Source of the DNA: a virus
Reading direction: 5' to 3' (one strand)
Length of the DNA: 64,000 nt
IMG/VR virus record: IMGVR_UViG_3300046171_000173
Coordinates: 1 to 64,000 of that record
Position numbers and translations under genes: made by a program. The notes beneath the pieces were generated by a model. It was not told the DNA's origin, did not search any database, and saw nothing but the letters and a program-made list of their open reading frames with translations. Within the stretch, counting starts at the first letter, position 1; each line of letters begins with the position of its first letter. Shown here piece after piece: positions 1 through 8,521 of this stretch.

Positions 1-2247
1 ATGAATACTTTTAGTCAAGTTATTCTTTTGATATAGATTAAAAGATGCACCCCGACATGTATGGGTGCCTTTATAGATCTGTGGTGATGATACTTCTAAC
101 ATCAGATGCAGTCGAGGAATGCTATCTCTTCTGGTGGTAAGTGTTTTAAATTCTGACGAGACTTATCAATAAAATCAATCACTTCATCTTCTGTTCCATT
201 CATCATAATCTTGAGTGCATCTTTAATCATTGTCGACAAGGTGCAGGTGTTGATGATTTAACTGCCTCAATACCCATCATCTTTAGTTTAGGTTCTTCAT
301 ATCTAACACCCTCACTATCCCATACATTTAAGAATATATCTTTTCTTTGCAGTCCATATACCACGATCAGCAATGTTCTCCCTCTTCATAACCATCTTTT
401 GATCATAAGCATTTACATACTTGGCCAACGTTCATAAGAACTTTCAATATAAGGTTCAAATTCATCTTCACACACCTTATTAAGGAACGAGACAATGCTT
501 CAGTAGTTTTCTCTCTCCCTTTGTATACAGTCTCAACCAAATCACCCAGATTAAGATAAATGGAATCAGTATCTGAAGCAATAACATAGTCAACCTCCTC
601 TGTTTTAAGAATCTTGTTTAGATAGTCATTCATTTTGTTTTCTATCCAACGGATAGAAACTTGACCAGATAGTGTAATAGCTTCTGCGTTGGCAAGTTTG
701 TAATAGCGAAAATATTGATTACCAATAGCACCATAAGCACTATTAAGGGATATCTTTTTTGCCATTTGAATATTATTACATCTGGCAATCTCTTTCTCAA
801 GAGCAACGGTTGGGGTTTTTTCATACTGCTTCTTTGCCTCAATCATTTTCTTTTTAAAGACTACACGATCTCCATACATCTTATCCATAAGTTCTGGTAA
901 AAACCCACGAACATCTTTACGATACTGTGCACCATTAGCACAAGTAGCATAGTCTTTACTAATATCTATCTCCTGATTAAGTATCTTATCAACAGTAGCA
1001 GAGGGTTGCCTTTGATCAATAAGAGTTTCTGGAGAAATATTATACTGCATAATCAAATGCGGATATAGAGAGTTAAGGTCAAAACTCACCACCCAATCAT
1101 ACTTTCCGGGAATTGGTTCTTTAACATATGCACCTGCATACTTTTCATTCTTTTGTGATCGATTCTTTGGAGGAATAACAATATTTCTTTTTTTAAAGAT
1201 AATTATAGATGATGGTATCCCACATACGAACCTGCGAGAATACATCAACATAGTTTGCTTTTGCATCATATGCCATTGTAATAGCAAGTTCAATCAACCT
1301 TCATCTTATCTTCCAAGCGGTCAACAAGTTCCACATCAATGATGTTGTATTCAACAAACTTCTGCCAACCTTGTGTATAAAAGTCCTTGAATGTATCAAA
1401 CTCCTGAGTGATCAAGTTTCTTCTGTCCCAATTCAACGCTTGCAATATAATCCAAACGATATGATTCTTGTGCTTTATAAGTAAACTTCTTATAAAGATT
1501 TAAATAATCAAGTTGAGTAATGCCACCAACATCATATGCAATGTTCTTACGACCTGCAATATAAATCTCATCTTCAGTAACAAGGCCCCAAGGAGAAAGT
1601 CTCTTCATTAACTTAGAACCAAGAACTCTTTCTAATCTACGCGATAGATAGGGGATATCATATAATTCAATGTTCCAACCTGTAATTACTTCTGGAGTAT
1701 TCTCTTCAATCATCCACCAGTTGATAAAAGCATTTAGAAGTTCATACTCTGAATTGAATGACTTGTAAATGACATTATCTTGTTTGTTATTAAATGGCCC
1801 CTGACCCCATGTGCGAATCTGTTTTGTTGTATAGTCCTGTATTGATATAAGTAGTATTTCTTCTGCCGAAGATTCTACATCAGGGAATCCATTCTCAGAC
1901 TTCACCTCAATATCAAGTGTAGTTAATTTAATCTTGCTTATATCAAACTTGACTTCTGGTTCCGGATACATCTCAGAGATGTATTGATAGATATATCTGT
2001 CATTTCCGTAGATATCAAAATTCTGTACACCATCATATCTTTTGAAGAACTCACGACAATCACGAACTGAACCGGGATTGATTGGTTCAACAGATTCACC
2101 AGTAAGAGTCTTATACTTAGTATTCTTTTTTGAAGAGACGAAAAGAGTTGGGGCAAAAGATTCTCGTACCATGAAATGTTTACCATTCTCATAACCACGA
2201 ACTAAAAAATTATTTCCAACTAATTGAACATTAGTATAGAATCTCAT
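1..2247 (-). CDS. 43: DNA polymerase gp43 (family B), 3' end outside window, frameshifted
   Basis: Replicative DNA polymerase of the T4 replisome. The N-terminal exonuclease half (2247 to 1396) shows TLDIEVK (exo I), ITGWNIELYDIPYL (exo II) and LDYLNLYKKF. The polymerase half shows SFDLNSLYPHLIMQYNISPE (motif A), KISLNSAYGAIGNQYFRYY (motif B) and the catalytic ASDTDSIYLN (motif C). The frame is broken near 1404, 1297, 1209, 485 and 415 and again between 400 and 1. In each case a one-base correction restores polymerase sequence, including a C-terminal ASDVRSIITTDLYKGTH-like stretch running off the window edge. The start at 2247 overlaps the upstream EndoVII-like gene by 4 bases. Homopolymer-type indels argue for sequencing error, not a split or inactive polymerase. 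Confidence 0.93.
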
Positions 2248-2657
2248 TGTTTCCCCTCAAGATATACAATTATTTTTTTGATGCCCTCTATATCATCACC
2301 ATGCAAACCCATAGATGTATTACATTTTTTACATATCCAACCACGAAACTCTTCTTTGACTGAATCATGATCAAAACACACACCTGACATTTCTTTATCA
2401 TGAGTCATTGAAATGCCACAACATTCACAGGGAGTTCCTGCAGGAGGTTTTGTATATGTTCCTTTTTTCTTGATAGCAACTCTTTTAGTCCTATCAGAAT
2501 GTGTCCGACATGATATACAGATCTTACGACGAAATCTTTGTGAACCATAACAATTCCAACCAAAAGCATCAATAGGTTTTATCTCCCCACATTTATTACA
2601 CTTTCGAGTTGAATCCTCTTCTAATTCAATTCCAAGTGCTTCAGCAAGTGCATTCAT
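2244..2657 (-). CDS. Endonuclease VII-family HNH nuclease with N-terminal zinc ribbon
   Basis: Protein of 137 residues. The C-terminal half carries CECCG followed by CFDHD and RGWICKKCNTSMGLHGD, the layout of the T4 endonuclease VII family (zinc-binding cysteines with a DHD catalytic core). The N-terminal half has a second zinc ribbon, RKCNKCGEIKPIDAF followed by CISC, absent from T4 gp49 but common in stand-alone phage EndoVII-type proteins. It lies directly upstream of gene 43, overlapping its start by 4 bases, and begins one base from the end of an Sm-like gene. It may resolve branched DNA or be a free-standing homing-type nuclease. The sequence does not decide which. Confidence 0.8.
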   Translation of the reverse strand: MNALAEALGIELEEDSTRKCNKCGEIKPIDAFGWNCYGSQRFRRKICISCRTHSDRTKRVAIKKKGTYTKPPAGTPCECCGISMTHDKEMSGVCFDHDSVKEEFRGWICKKCNTSMGLHGDDIEGIKKIIVYLEGKQ

Positions 2658-2920
2658 CAGGCAATCAAATCAAGATACTCAGCCAGTATAGCAGATGTTG
2701 GAGTAACTAGTGTAAGAATACTGTCAGAATGTATCATCATTTCAGTCTGTGATGTATAATCCAACCAAGTTTCTAGTTTATATTCATCATTTTCTTTGAC
2801 CATTTTATATGGTTTGATCATTTTACAATCAGGGCCACCAAGTTCGGTATCCATTTCCATGATCTGTGATATCAATAAATCACCATTCTTAAGTAGTAAG
2901 CAATTAATAATCTGATCCAT
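2657..2920 (-). CDS. Small Sm-like (LSm-type) phage protein, paralog A
   Basis: Protein of 87 residues. It has the pattern LLLKNGDLLISQI, then a KMIKPYKMV strand and a LETWLDYT strand, ending in ILTLVTPTSAILAEYL. This is the short beta-barrel layout (LxxGxxIIAxx, then a xxxPxxV strand, then a W-containing strand) shared with three other genes here at 2904, 10919 and 25408. Sm-like proteins have been described from putative cyanophage DNA; assignment here rests on motif layout only. It overlaps the preceding paralog by 17 bases, suggesting translational coupling. An RNA-binding role is inference from the fold name. Confidence 0.6.
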   Translation of the reverse strand: MDQIINCLLLKNGDLLISQIMEMDTELGGPDCKMIKPYKMVKENDEYKLETWLDYTSQTEMMIHSDSILTLVTPTSAILAEYLDLIA

Positions 2921-3212
2921 TTATCTTCTCCGTATACATTTTTTTGACGCTTTCAATTGGTTCGACTAAGGCAACTACCTGATTTACAGATACAGGTACA
3001 TCTTCCTCATCACTAATTATAATCCAACTTGTCAGTGTAATTTCAACTGATGTCTTTGGATCTTTTTCTTCAGTGAGATATACAGGTGAGTTTATAACAA
3101 CCTTATGAGGTTTATTAAACAGATATGCGATTGGTTTATCTTCAGATACGATTTCTTTCATATCTGCAATAATCTGATCACCTGATTGAAGAACTGCAAG
3201 TTTGATTGACAT
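2904..3212 (-). CDS. Small Sm-like (LSm-type) phage protein, paralog B
   Basis: Protein of 102 residues starting MSIKLAVLQSGDQIIADMKE, the most typical N-terminus of the Sm-like family in this window. A FNKPHKVVI strand, an ITLTSWIIISD strand and VNQVVALVEP follow. It is the first gene of a small unit (paralog B, paralog A, EndoVII-like, gene 43) that starts just downstream of a sigma70-like promoter at 3306-3333. Tandem, overlapping paralogs suggest duplication, or two subunits of one hetero-oligomeric ring. Function is not known from sequence. Confidence 0.62.
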   Translation of the reverse strand: MSIKLAVLQSGDQIIADMKEIVSEDKPIAYLFNKPHKVVINSPVYLTEEKDPKTSVEITLTSWIIISDEEDVPVSVNQVVALVEPIESVKKMYTEKINGSDY

Positions 3213-3305
3213 CTTTAATAATAATTAAAATGGTAGATTCCTATAGCCGCTATTCCTGAACCTACCAAAGGGGAACACCGCAGCCAGTATTTCTCTGACT
3301 CTTTT

Positions 3306-3333
3306 ATTATACCATAAAAAAAGGGATCGTCAA
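3306..3333 (-). promoter_or_regulatory. sigma70-like promoter inside a terminator
   Basis: On the minus strand TTGACG is followed by a 16-base spacer and a perfect TATAAT. The -35 box is the loop and 3' stem of the terminator of the 3339-3656 gene, and the spacer is its U-tract. It would drive the operon from 3212 down to gene 43. Host sigma70 use for early phage genes fits. Confidence 0.65.
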
Positions 3334-3340
3334 GATCCCT
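3316..3340 (-). terminator. Rho-independent terminator after the 3339-3656 gene
   Basis: Minus strand AGGGATC-TTGAC-GATCCCT followed by seven T residues. This is a 7-bp perfect stem with a 5-base loop. The stem begins at the stop codon of the upstream gene. The hairpin doubles as the -35/spacer region of the promoter at 3306-3333. Confidence 0.75.
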
Positions 3341-3656
3341 AAAGTATTGCTTTCATAATAAACTCATTAGATAGTATAGGATCACCAAATAGATCTAATT
3401 GTATTTGATCTGCATCTACCTCAACATCATCCTTATTCTTACGACAATGCAACCAGTAATAAGTACCATTCTCCCTCTTATAGAAGAAACTGGTGTTGTG
3501 TGAGTCTAGACATGCTACATGAAGCACACATGGATATGTTACCTTACGATTTGGATCTGGTTTGGTTGACTTACCCATGCTTCCATACATGGGTTCTTTA
3601 CCACTACCGTGAGCAGAAGGTGTGTCTCTTATGACATGCCAATCATAACCTGTCAT
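3339..3656 (-). CDS. Conserved cyanophage hypothetical protein
   Basis: Protein of 105 residues, not recognised as an enzyme. It begins MTGYDWHVIRDTPSAHGSGK and ends DLFGDPILSNEFIMKAIL. It contains YPCVLHVACLDSHN and a WLHCRKNKDD segment with Cys and His but no complete zinc-finger pattern. It follows hsp20 by two bases, so both are probably cotranscribed, and is closed by the terminator at 3316-3340. Soluble, no membrane segment. Confidence 0.6.
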   Translation of the reverse strand: MTGYDWHVIRDTPSAHGSGKEPMYGSMGKSTKPDPNRKVTYPCVLHVACLDSHNTSFFYKRENGTYYWLHCRKNKDDVEVDADQIQLDLFGDPILSNEFIMKAIL

Positions 3657-3658
3657 AT

Positions 3659-4093
3659 TTAAAGGTAATCCTTTCTTGCATGATGATCTGGTACTATCTT
3701 ACCCAACTTAACGGTAAGAAGTCCATCTTTGAATTGAACCTCTCGGACTTCAACATCTTCTGAAAGTGCCCATTCTCTTGTGAAAGATCTCTGAGCCAGT
3801 CCTTGATGGACATACTCGGATCCTGTCTCCTTAGTTTCTTTCTGTCCCTCAACAATAAGTTTTCCATATTCAGTGTAGACCTTAAGTTCTTTTTTACCAA
3901 ATCCTGCAAGAGCAATCTCAAGTAATGACTCAACATTATTTACATGAATTAGATTGTAAGGTGGATAGTTTGTTGCGGTTTCGTAACTATTAAAAAAGCG
4001 GTCAAGGTAATCATCCATACCAATCCCGTTCTTTGAAATTATTTTCATCAACTCTGGTAAGTTTGCAGAGTGATATCTCTGTAGTGAAGTCAT
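3659..4093 (-). CDS. hsp20: Small heat-shock protein Hsp20 (alpha-crystallin domain)
   Basis: Protein of 144 residues. NYPPYNLIHVNN opens the alpha-crystallin domain, followed by LEIALAGFGKKELKVY, the GQKETKE segment, YVHQGLAQRSFTREWAL and the closing FKDGLLTVKL (the I/V-x-I/V-like groove strand). Length and order fit the IbpA-type Hsp20 that is a hallmark of T4-like cyanophages. The predicted role is an ATP-independent holdase protecting phage or host proteins. It lies between regA and the 3339 gene, with an AAGGAGA ribosome site just before the start. The leader contains a UUCG-capped hairpin at 4121-4139. Confidence 0.9.
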   Translation of the reverse strand: MTSLQRYHSANLPELMKIISKNGIGMDDYLDRFFNSYETATNYPPYNLIHVNNVESLLEIALAGFGKKELKVYTEYGKLIVEGQKETKETGSEYVHQGLAQRSFTREWALSEDVEVREVQFKDGLLTVKLGKIVPDHHARKDYL

Positions 4094-4120
4094 AGTTCTC
4101 CTTTTAAGCGAGTGTAAATT

Positions 4121-4139
4121 ATGTCCCCGAAGGCGACAT
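4121..4139 (-). promoter_or_regulatory. UUCG-capped hairpin in the hsp20 leader
   Basis: Minus strand ATGTCGCC-TTCG-GGGGACAT folds as an 8-bp stem with one internal G/G mismatch and a stable UUCG loop. It lies about 30 bases upstream of the hsp20 start and is not followed by a U-tract. An mRNA-stability or processing element is more likely than a terminator. Confidence 0.45.
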
Positions 4140-4159
4140 TACTATTTAACCATATAAAC

Positions 4160-4186
4160 ATTATAAAGGGGATGTTGAATCCCCTA
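4160..4186 (-). terminator. Probable terminator after regA
   Basis: Minus strand GGGGAT-TCAAC-ATCCCC followed by TTTATAATG, just past the regA stop. A 6-bp GC-rich stem with a weak U-tract, so read-through into hsp20 is plausible. Confidence 0.55.
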
Positions 4187-4191
4187 CTTTT

Positions 4192-4632
4192 TTATTCAGT
4201 TTCTTCTACCTTTTTCTTCTTACTTCCTATATTATACTTTGTTTCCAATATCCATTCACCCTTATCCTTATAAGATAATACTTTGATTTGATTTAAAGGT
4301 GCTACATCTTGTATAGAATCGGCACTTACAATACCAACAAGTCCCCAATCTACCAATAATTGTGCTATGCGATTTCTTCTTTGTACATCATTTGAAGTAA
4401 GATTGGCATGCTTACCATCTAATGCAAATAATTCTTTGAAGTGTACTAAAAAATACCTTCCCTGTTTGTGTAAAATATGACAAGACTGATATATTTTCTT
4501 TTCTTTTCTTGATGCAACACCAATACGAGTCAGTGTTTCTCTCACCTTGAGAAAATCATCTGGTTCATTTAATGTCACTTCAACCATTTGGTTTGGATCC
4601 CAATTCACCTGTGGTTCCTTAAGAACACTCAT
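4192..4632 (-). CDS. regA: RegA translational repressor
   Basis: Protein of 146 residues. VEVTLNEPDDFLKVRETLTR, IYQSCHILHKQGRYFLVHF, RRNRIAQLLVDWGLV and EWILETKYNIGS line up closely with T4 RegA (122 residues). RegA binds ribosome-binding regions of early phage mRNAs and represses their translation. It carries an N-terminal extension (about 15 residues) and a Lys/Glu-rich tail relative to T4. It sits in the T4 position between 62 and 43, overlapping the gene 62 stop by 4 bases. Confidence 0.92.
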   Translation of the reverse strand: MSVLKEPQVNWDPNQMVEVTLNEPDDFLKVRETLTRIGVASRKEKKIYQSCHILHKQGRYFLVHFKELFALDGKHANLTSNDVQRRNRIAQLLVDWGLVGIVSADSIQDVAPLNQIKVLSYKDKGEWILETKYNIGSKKKKVEETE

Positions 4633-5009
4633 TGTCTTCCTCCAATATCAAGTTTAGATTTAATAAAATTCAGTTGTTCTTGTGTAAGAATCTTTAGAAT
4701 CTGTTCCGCTTTTGCATTACTACATTCATAGTATGTCTTGACACTATCAAGTTCTTTGATTTTGTCTTTACGAAGCCAAGGAGAAAACCTTCGTTTTTTC
4801 CTCACTATATGTATAAAAAAGTCATGTTGCATCTTCTTTGGTAGAAATGGATACTTATTCATTTCATTTGCAAACATAACTGTGTCAAGATGTCCTGATA
4901 AACACTTGTTAATTATGAAGGAAGGATATTCTTTTTCTATTGATGGATCTTCATCAATTTGATTATTTTTGTTTAGGTTGATCGAGTTCAACCAGTCTTT
5001 CAGTTCCAT
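4629..5009 (-). CDS. 62: Clamp-loader small subunit gp62
   Basis: Sliding-clamp loader subunit that works with gp44 to load gp45. Visible signatures are [46 protein letters not shown] and ILTQEQLNFIKSKL, typical of cyanophage gp62. The ORF is open to 5069, but those N-terminal residues do not resemble gp62, so I place the start at the ATG of MELKDW (5009). That still lies inside the end of gcvP (overlap 47 bases). The separation from gene 44 by a 6-kb cargo block is unusual, because the two are adjacent in T4. Confidence 0.88.
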   Translation of the reverse strand: MELKDWLNSINLNKNNQIDEDPSIEKEYPSFIINKCLSGHLDTVMFANEMNKYPFLPKKMQHDFFIHIVRKKRRFSPWLRKDKIKELDSVKTYYECSNAKAEQILKILTQEQLNFIKSKLDIGGRQ

Positions 5010-7750
5010 CAGTTTCATTATCAAAGTAGGAAGAACATGAGCAGACAAGATTACGATCACCGTAAACATTATCTATTCTTGCTACTGCAGGCCAAAACTT
5101 ACTAGTTTGTTCTACAGGATATGCTGCTTGTTCTCTGGTATAATTATACACCCATTCTGTTGAACTTACAACCCTTGCAGTATGTGGTGAATTCTTCACT
5201 ATCTCAGGTATTGCAAATATTTCTCTCTTAATCATCTCCATTGCTTTTGCAAATCTTTTCAATTCATCTAAAGATTCTGATTCAGTTGGTTCAACCATCA
5301 TCGTATTTGCAACTGGCCATGATAATGTAGGTGCATGAAACCATAGTCCATTAATCTCTTTGCAATATCCTCTGCAGTAACAGGGAAATTACGACAATCA
5401 AATATACATTCATGTGCGATTCGATCATTATCTCCTCGATATAATACTTTAAAATATGGATCAATTTGATGTGCCAACCAGTTAGCAGATAGTAAAGATA
5501 CTTCACTTGCCTTTCTGAGTCCTTCTCCACCCATCATTCTTATATACATCCAACTGATAGGTAAAATTGATGCACTACCATATTCTGCTGATGATACTCG
5601 ATGAGTCACAAAAGGTGTTAGATGTTCTGCAACACCAATCGGGCCAACTCCGGGGCCTCCACCACCGTGAGGAATACAGAATGTCTTATGTAAGTTAAGG
5701 TGACATACATCTGCACCATAGTCACATGGTTTTGCAAGACCAACCTGTGCATTTAGATTTGCACCATCAAGATATACCTGACCACCATTCTCATGAACGA
5801 TTCTACAAATATCTTTGATAGTTGGTTCAAATACACCATGAGTCGATGGGTATGTAATCATAATACATGAAAGTTCAAATGTATTCATGATTGCTTTCTT
5901 CTCTAAATCTTTTAAATCAATATTTCCACTATCATCACACTTGACTGGAACTATCTTCATGCCCGCCATGACAGCACTTGCAGGATTAGTTCCATGTGCA
6001 CTCTCCGGTATAAGACAAACATTTCTCTTATCATCATCGTTACTTCTATGGTAATCTTGTATTGCTAATAGACCTGCATACTCTCCTTGTGATCCTGCAT
6101 TTGGTTGTAGTGATATAGAATCAAATCCTGTGATCTCACATAACCATCCTTTTAATTCCTTGATAATAATATCATAACCAATTGTTTGAGATGCTGGTGC
6201 AAATGGATGAATGTTTGCAAACTCTGGCCATGAAACTGGCATCAGTTCTGATGCTGCATTTAATTTCATAGTACAACTACCAAGTGGCATCATACCATTT
6301 ACTAATGAGAAATCTTTTGAAACTAACTCATTAATATATCTCATCATATTTGTTTCACTATGATAATTGTTAAATACTTCTTGAGTCAACCAAGGTTTAG
6401 TTCTCTCTGGCACACCTAACCAATGATAATCTCCGATTGAATCGATCACATGATCAATAGTGTCAAATTTATTTGTAATATCTAATTGAGAATCTACAAG
6501 TTGCTTTTAGTTCTTCTAAGTGTCGTACATTCATCTAGTGTAATTAAAGTGTGACCGTCTTCATAACTAACATTGAATCCTTCTAAAGCAAGGAAACTTT
6601 TAAATCGAACAGTATCAAATCCTTCAGACTCATCAACTTCTATCCCACACCATGCTAATGCCTTTTGTAGGGTTTGCCTATATCTTAATACTCTGGTTGC
6701 TATTCTTTTCAGACCTTCCGCACCGTGGTAAGCAGCGTAAAAACCTGCCATATTTGCGAGGAGTGCTTGAGCAGTGCATATATTGGATGTTGCTTTGTCT
6801 CGTCTTATGTGTTGTTCCCTTGTCTGTAATGCTAGTCGTAGTGCTTTATTACCTTGGGAGTCTAGAGACTGCCCTACAATTCGTCCGGGAATCTTTCTCT
6901 TATACTTTTCACTTATTGCAAAGAATGCTGCATGAGGCCCACCAAATCCCATAGGTATACCAAACCTTTGCATACTACCAACTGCAATATCAAAACCCAT
7001 CTCCCCTACAGGTTTCATTAACACCTGTGCCATTGGGTCTACAACCGCAATCTTCATACACTTATATACATCTGCAATACGAATAAGTGCATTCGGATCA
7101 CGAAGTCTACCTTTATTATTTGGTAACTGAACTAATAATCCAAAAGCATCATCAAAATCTTCTAGTGCTGCTACAGTATGCCAATCAAGTAATTTTATTT
7201 CTATCCCTAAAGGTTTTGCTCTTGTTTCTAATACTTGTAATGTTTGAGGAAATACTTCACTATCAACCAAAAATACATTTTTCTTAGATGCACTATGAGC
7301 AAGTAACATTGCTTCTGCTGCTGCAGTTCCTTCATCTAACAAAGATGCATTTGCTATTGGCAACCCAGTAAGTTCTGTAATCAGTGTTTGATAATTAAAT
7401 AATGCTTCTAATCTACCCTGAGATATCTCTGCCTGATATGGTGTATAAGATGTATACCATGCAGGATTCTCAAAAACATTTCTTTGTATTACTGGTGGTG
7501 TAATTGTACCATAGTATCCTTGACCAATTAAGACTCTTTTAACTCTATTCTGACTTGCTATTTCTTTTAATTCAGTAAGTGCCTCTTGCTCACTACACCC
7601 ATCAGGTAGTTTATAATCCCCTCTTAATAATATAGAATCTGGAACTATTTGTCTGACAAGTTCATCCAAACTAGAAAGACCCAAATCCTCTAGCATTTGA
7701 GTCTGTTCTGCCTCTGATGGGCCGATGTGTCTAGAAATAAATTCTGTCAT
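4963..7750 (-). CDS. gcvP: Glycine decarboxylase (glycine cleavage P-protein), frameshifted
   Basis: PLP-dependent P-protein of the glycine cleavage system, which decarboxylates glycine and passes the aminomethyl group to the H-protein lipoyl arm. The N-terminal half opens with FISRHIGPS and runs through [20 protein letters not shown] and GGPHAAFFA. The C-terminal half has the PLP-lysine motif [18 protein letters not shown], and the tail reads YTREQAAYP and [10 protein letters not shown]. The total is about 929 residues, near family size (about 950). Single-base indels near 6518, 6500 and 5340 split it into three frames; correcting them gives a continuous P-protein with no internal deletion. 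No gcvT, gcvH or lpd is in the window, so it would have to use host partners. It is embedded between genes 44 and 62. Confidence 0.9.
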
Positions 7751-8007
7751 TAAATACCTTGATCTTTTTGACTTTTAAAGAAATCTGATAATGTTGATTG
7801 TAATTGACCCTCATTTTCTTTTGGATCTAATTTATTATAACCTTTAATTTTTTTCCAATCATTATACATTGCCTGTAAGAACCAACTTGAAGCAAGACTA
7901 TCTGCTCCTGATTCTAATAATTGAACTTGTCTTGAAGATAGTTGACGAGATTTGATGTCAATATATTCTGATCTCCAGTTAGAGTCATCGTAAAGTGGTG
8001 TTGCCAT
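7750..8007 (-). CDS. Conserved hypothetical protein, 85 aa
   Basis: Starts [20 protein letters not shown] and ends [13 protein letters not shown]; contains [33 protein letters not shown]. Soluble and probably helical. I do not recognise a domain. Its stop overlaps the gcvP start by one base (TAATG) and its start abuts the capsid-targeted-type gene at 8007, so it is part of the tightly packed cargo operon. Confidence 0.6.
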   Translation of the reverse strand: MATPLYDDSNWRSEYIDIKSRQLSSRQVQLLESGADSLASSWFLQAMYNDWKKIKGYNKLDPKENEGQLQSTLSDFFKSQKDQGI

Positions 8008-8495
8008 TATCCGTATGTAAAAGTTTTTCCTTTGATTTGTGATTGACCTTCTGGGTTTTTACCCTGTGGTTTGAATTTACCTAATTTAACATTTTTTGCT
8101 TTGCCCAATCCACCTTTGCGTGTTGCTGATAGTGTACCAGTTTTTTTCGTTTGTGTCAACACAGAGTCCTGTCCATACTTTTTACCAAGTGCCTTTACAG
8201 TTTTCTTAAACTTTCTCTTACCCATCTTACCTGATGAGACAACATGACTTCTCTCTTTAACTTTTTTCTCTTCACCAGTCTTCTTATCTTTCTCCATATA
8301 TGAACCAGTTACTTTCGTAGCACCACCTAGACCTTTACCACGAATATCTTTATCTAATTGCTTTGCTCTTGCACTATTTTCCTTTGCAGACTTACCTGCT
8401 CTGGATGCAGACAATGCGGCCATTCCACCTTTATCAGACTTGCTTTTTATTCGAGCAAGACTACTCTCGTGTATAAACTCCTTAAATGTCTTCAT
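8007..8495 (-). CDS. Lys/Gly-rich protein with capsid-targeting-like N-terminus
   Basis: About 162 residues, strongly basic (Lys, Arg, Gly, Ser), no cysteine. I take the internal ATG (8495) as start because it yields MKTFKEFIHESS. This closely matches the T4 capsid targeting sequence MKTYQEFIAEA of internal proteins IPI-IPIII. IHE followed by S fits the gp21 cleavage rule (L/I-x-E). The body contains ERSHVVSSGKMGKRKFKKTV, KKYGQDSVLTQ and a GQSQIKGKTFTYG end. Size and charge resemble T4 internal head proteins ejected with DNA. Packaging is inference; the function after delivery is unknown. Confidence 0.6.
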   Translation of the reverse strand: MKTFKEFIHESSLARIKSKSDKGGMAALSASRAGKSAKENSARAKQLDKDIRGKGLGGATKVTGSYMEKDKKTGEEKKVKERSHVVSSGKMGKRKFKKTVKALGKKYGQDSVLTQTKKTGTLSATRKGGLGKAKNVKLGKFKPQGKNPEGQSQIKGKTFTYG

Positions 8496-8521
8496 CCCTT
8501 GCAACAGTTTTTAAGTATTTA

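Noticed and set aside
403-2247. Split DNA polymerase (two-gene gp43, intein or intron)
   Set aside because: The breaks have no intervening non-coding or extra sequence; adjacent frames join directly with one-base corrections, several at homopolymers.
2244-2657. Direct ortholog of T4 gp49 (endonuclease VII)
   Set aside because: Shares the HNH/zinc core but lacks the gp49 C-terminal domain and has an extra N-terminal ribbon, so only family membership is claimed.
3225-3305. tRNA gene or a 25-residue peptide (EILAAVFPFGRFRNSGYRN)
   Set aside because: No cloverleaf can be drawn and no ATG is available for the peptide; treated as leader of the 2904-3212 gene downstream of the promoter.
6652-6954. 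100-residue plus-strand ORF (and other plus-strand ORFs of 60-130 residues)
   Set aside because: Lies antisense to gcvP, hydrophobic by mirror composition, with no ribosome site or homology; the same reasoning applies to plus-strand frames over pebS, gp23, gp18 and the DUF4815 gene.
4963-7750. gcvP as a decaying pseudogene
   Set aside because: All conserved blocks are present, only three one-base breaks, no in-frame stop substitutions or deletions, and the break rate equals that of essential neighbours.
7750-8504. Possible toxin-antitoxin pair (85 and 165 aa)
   Set aside because: No known toxin or antitoxin fold; the second protein's N-terminus fits capsid targeting better.
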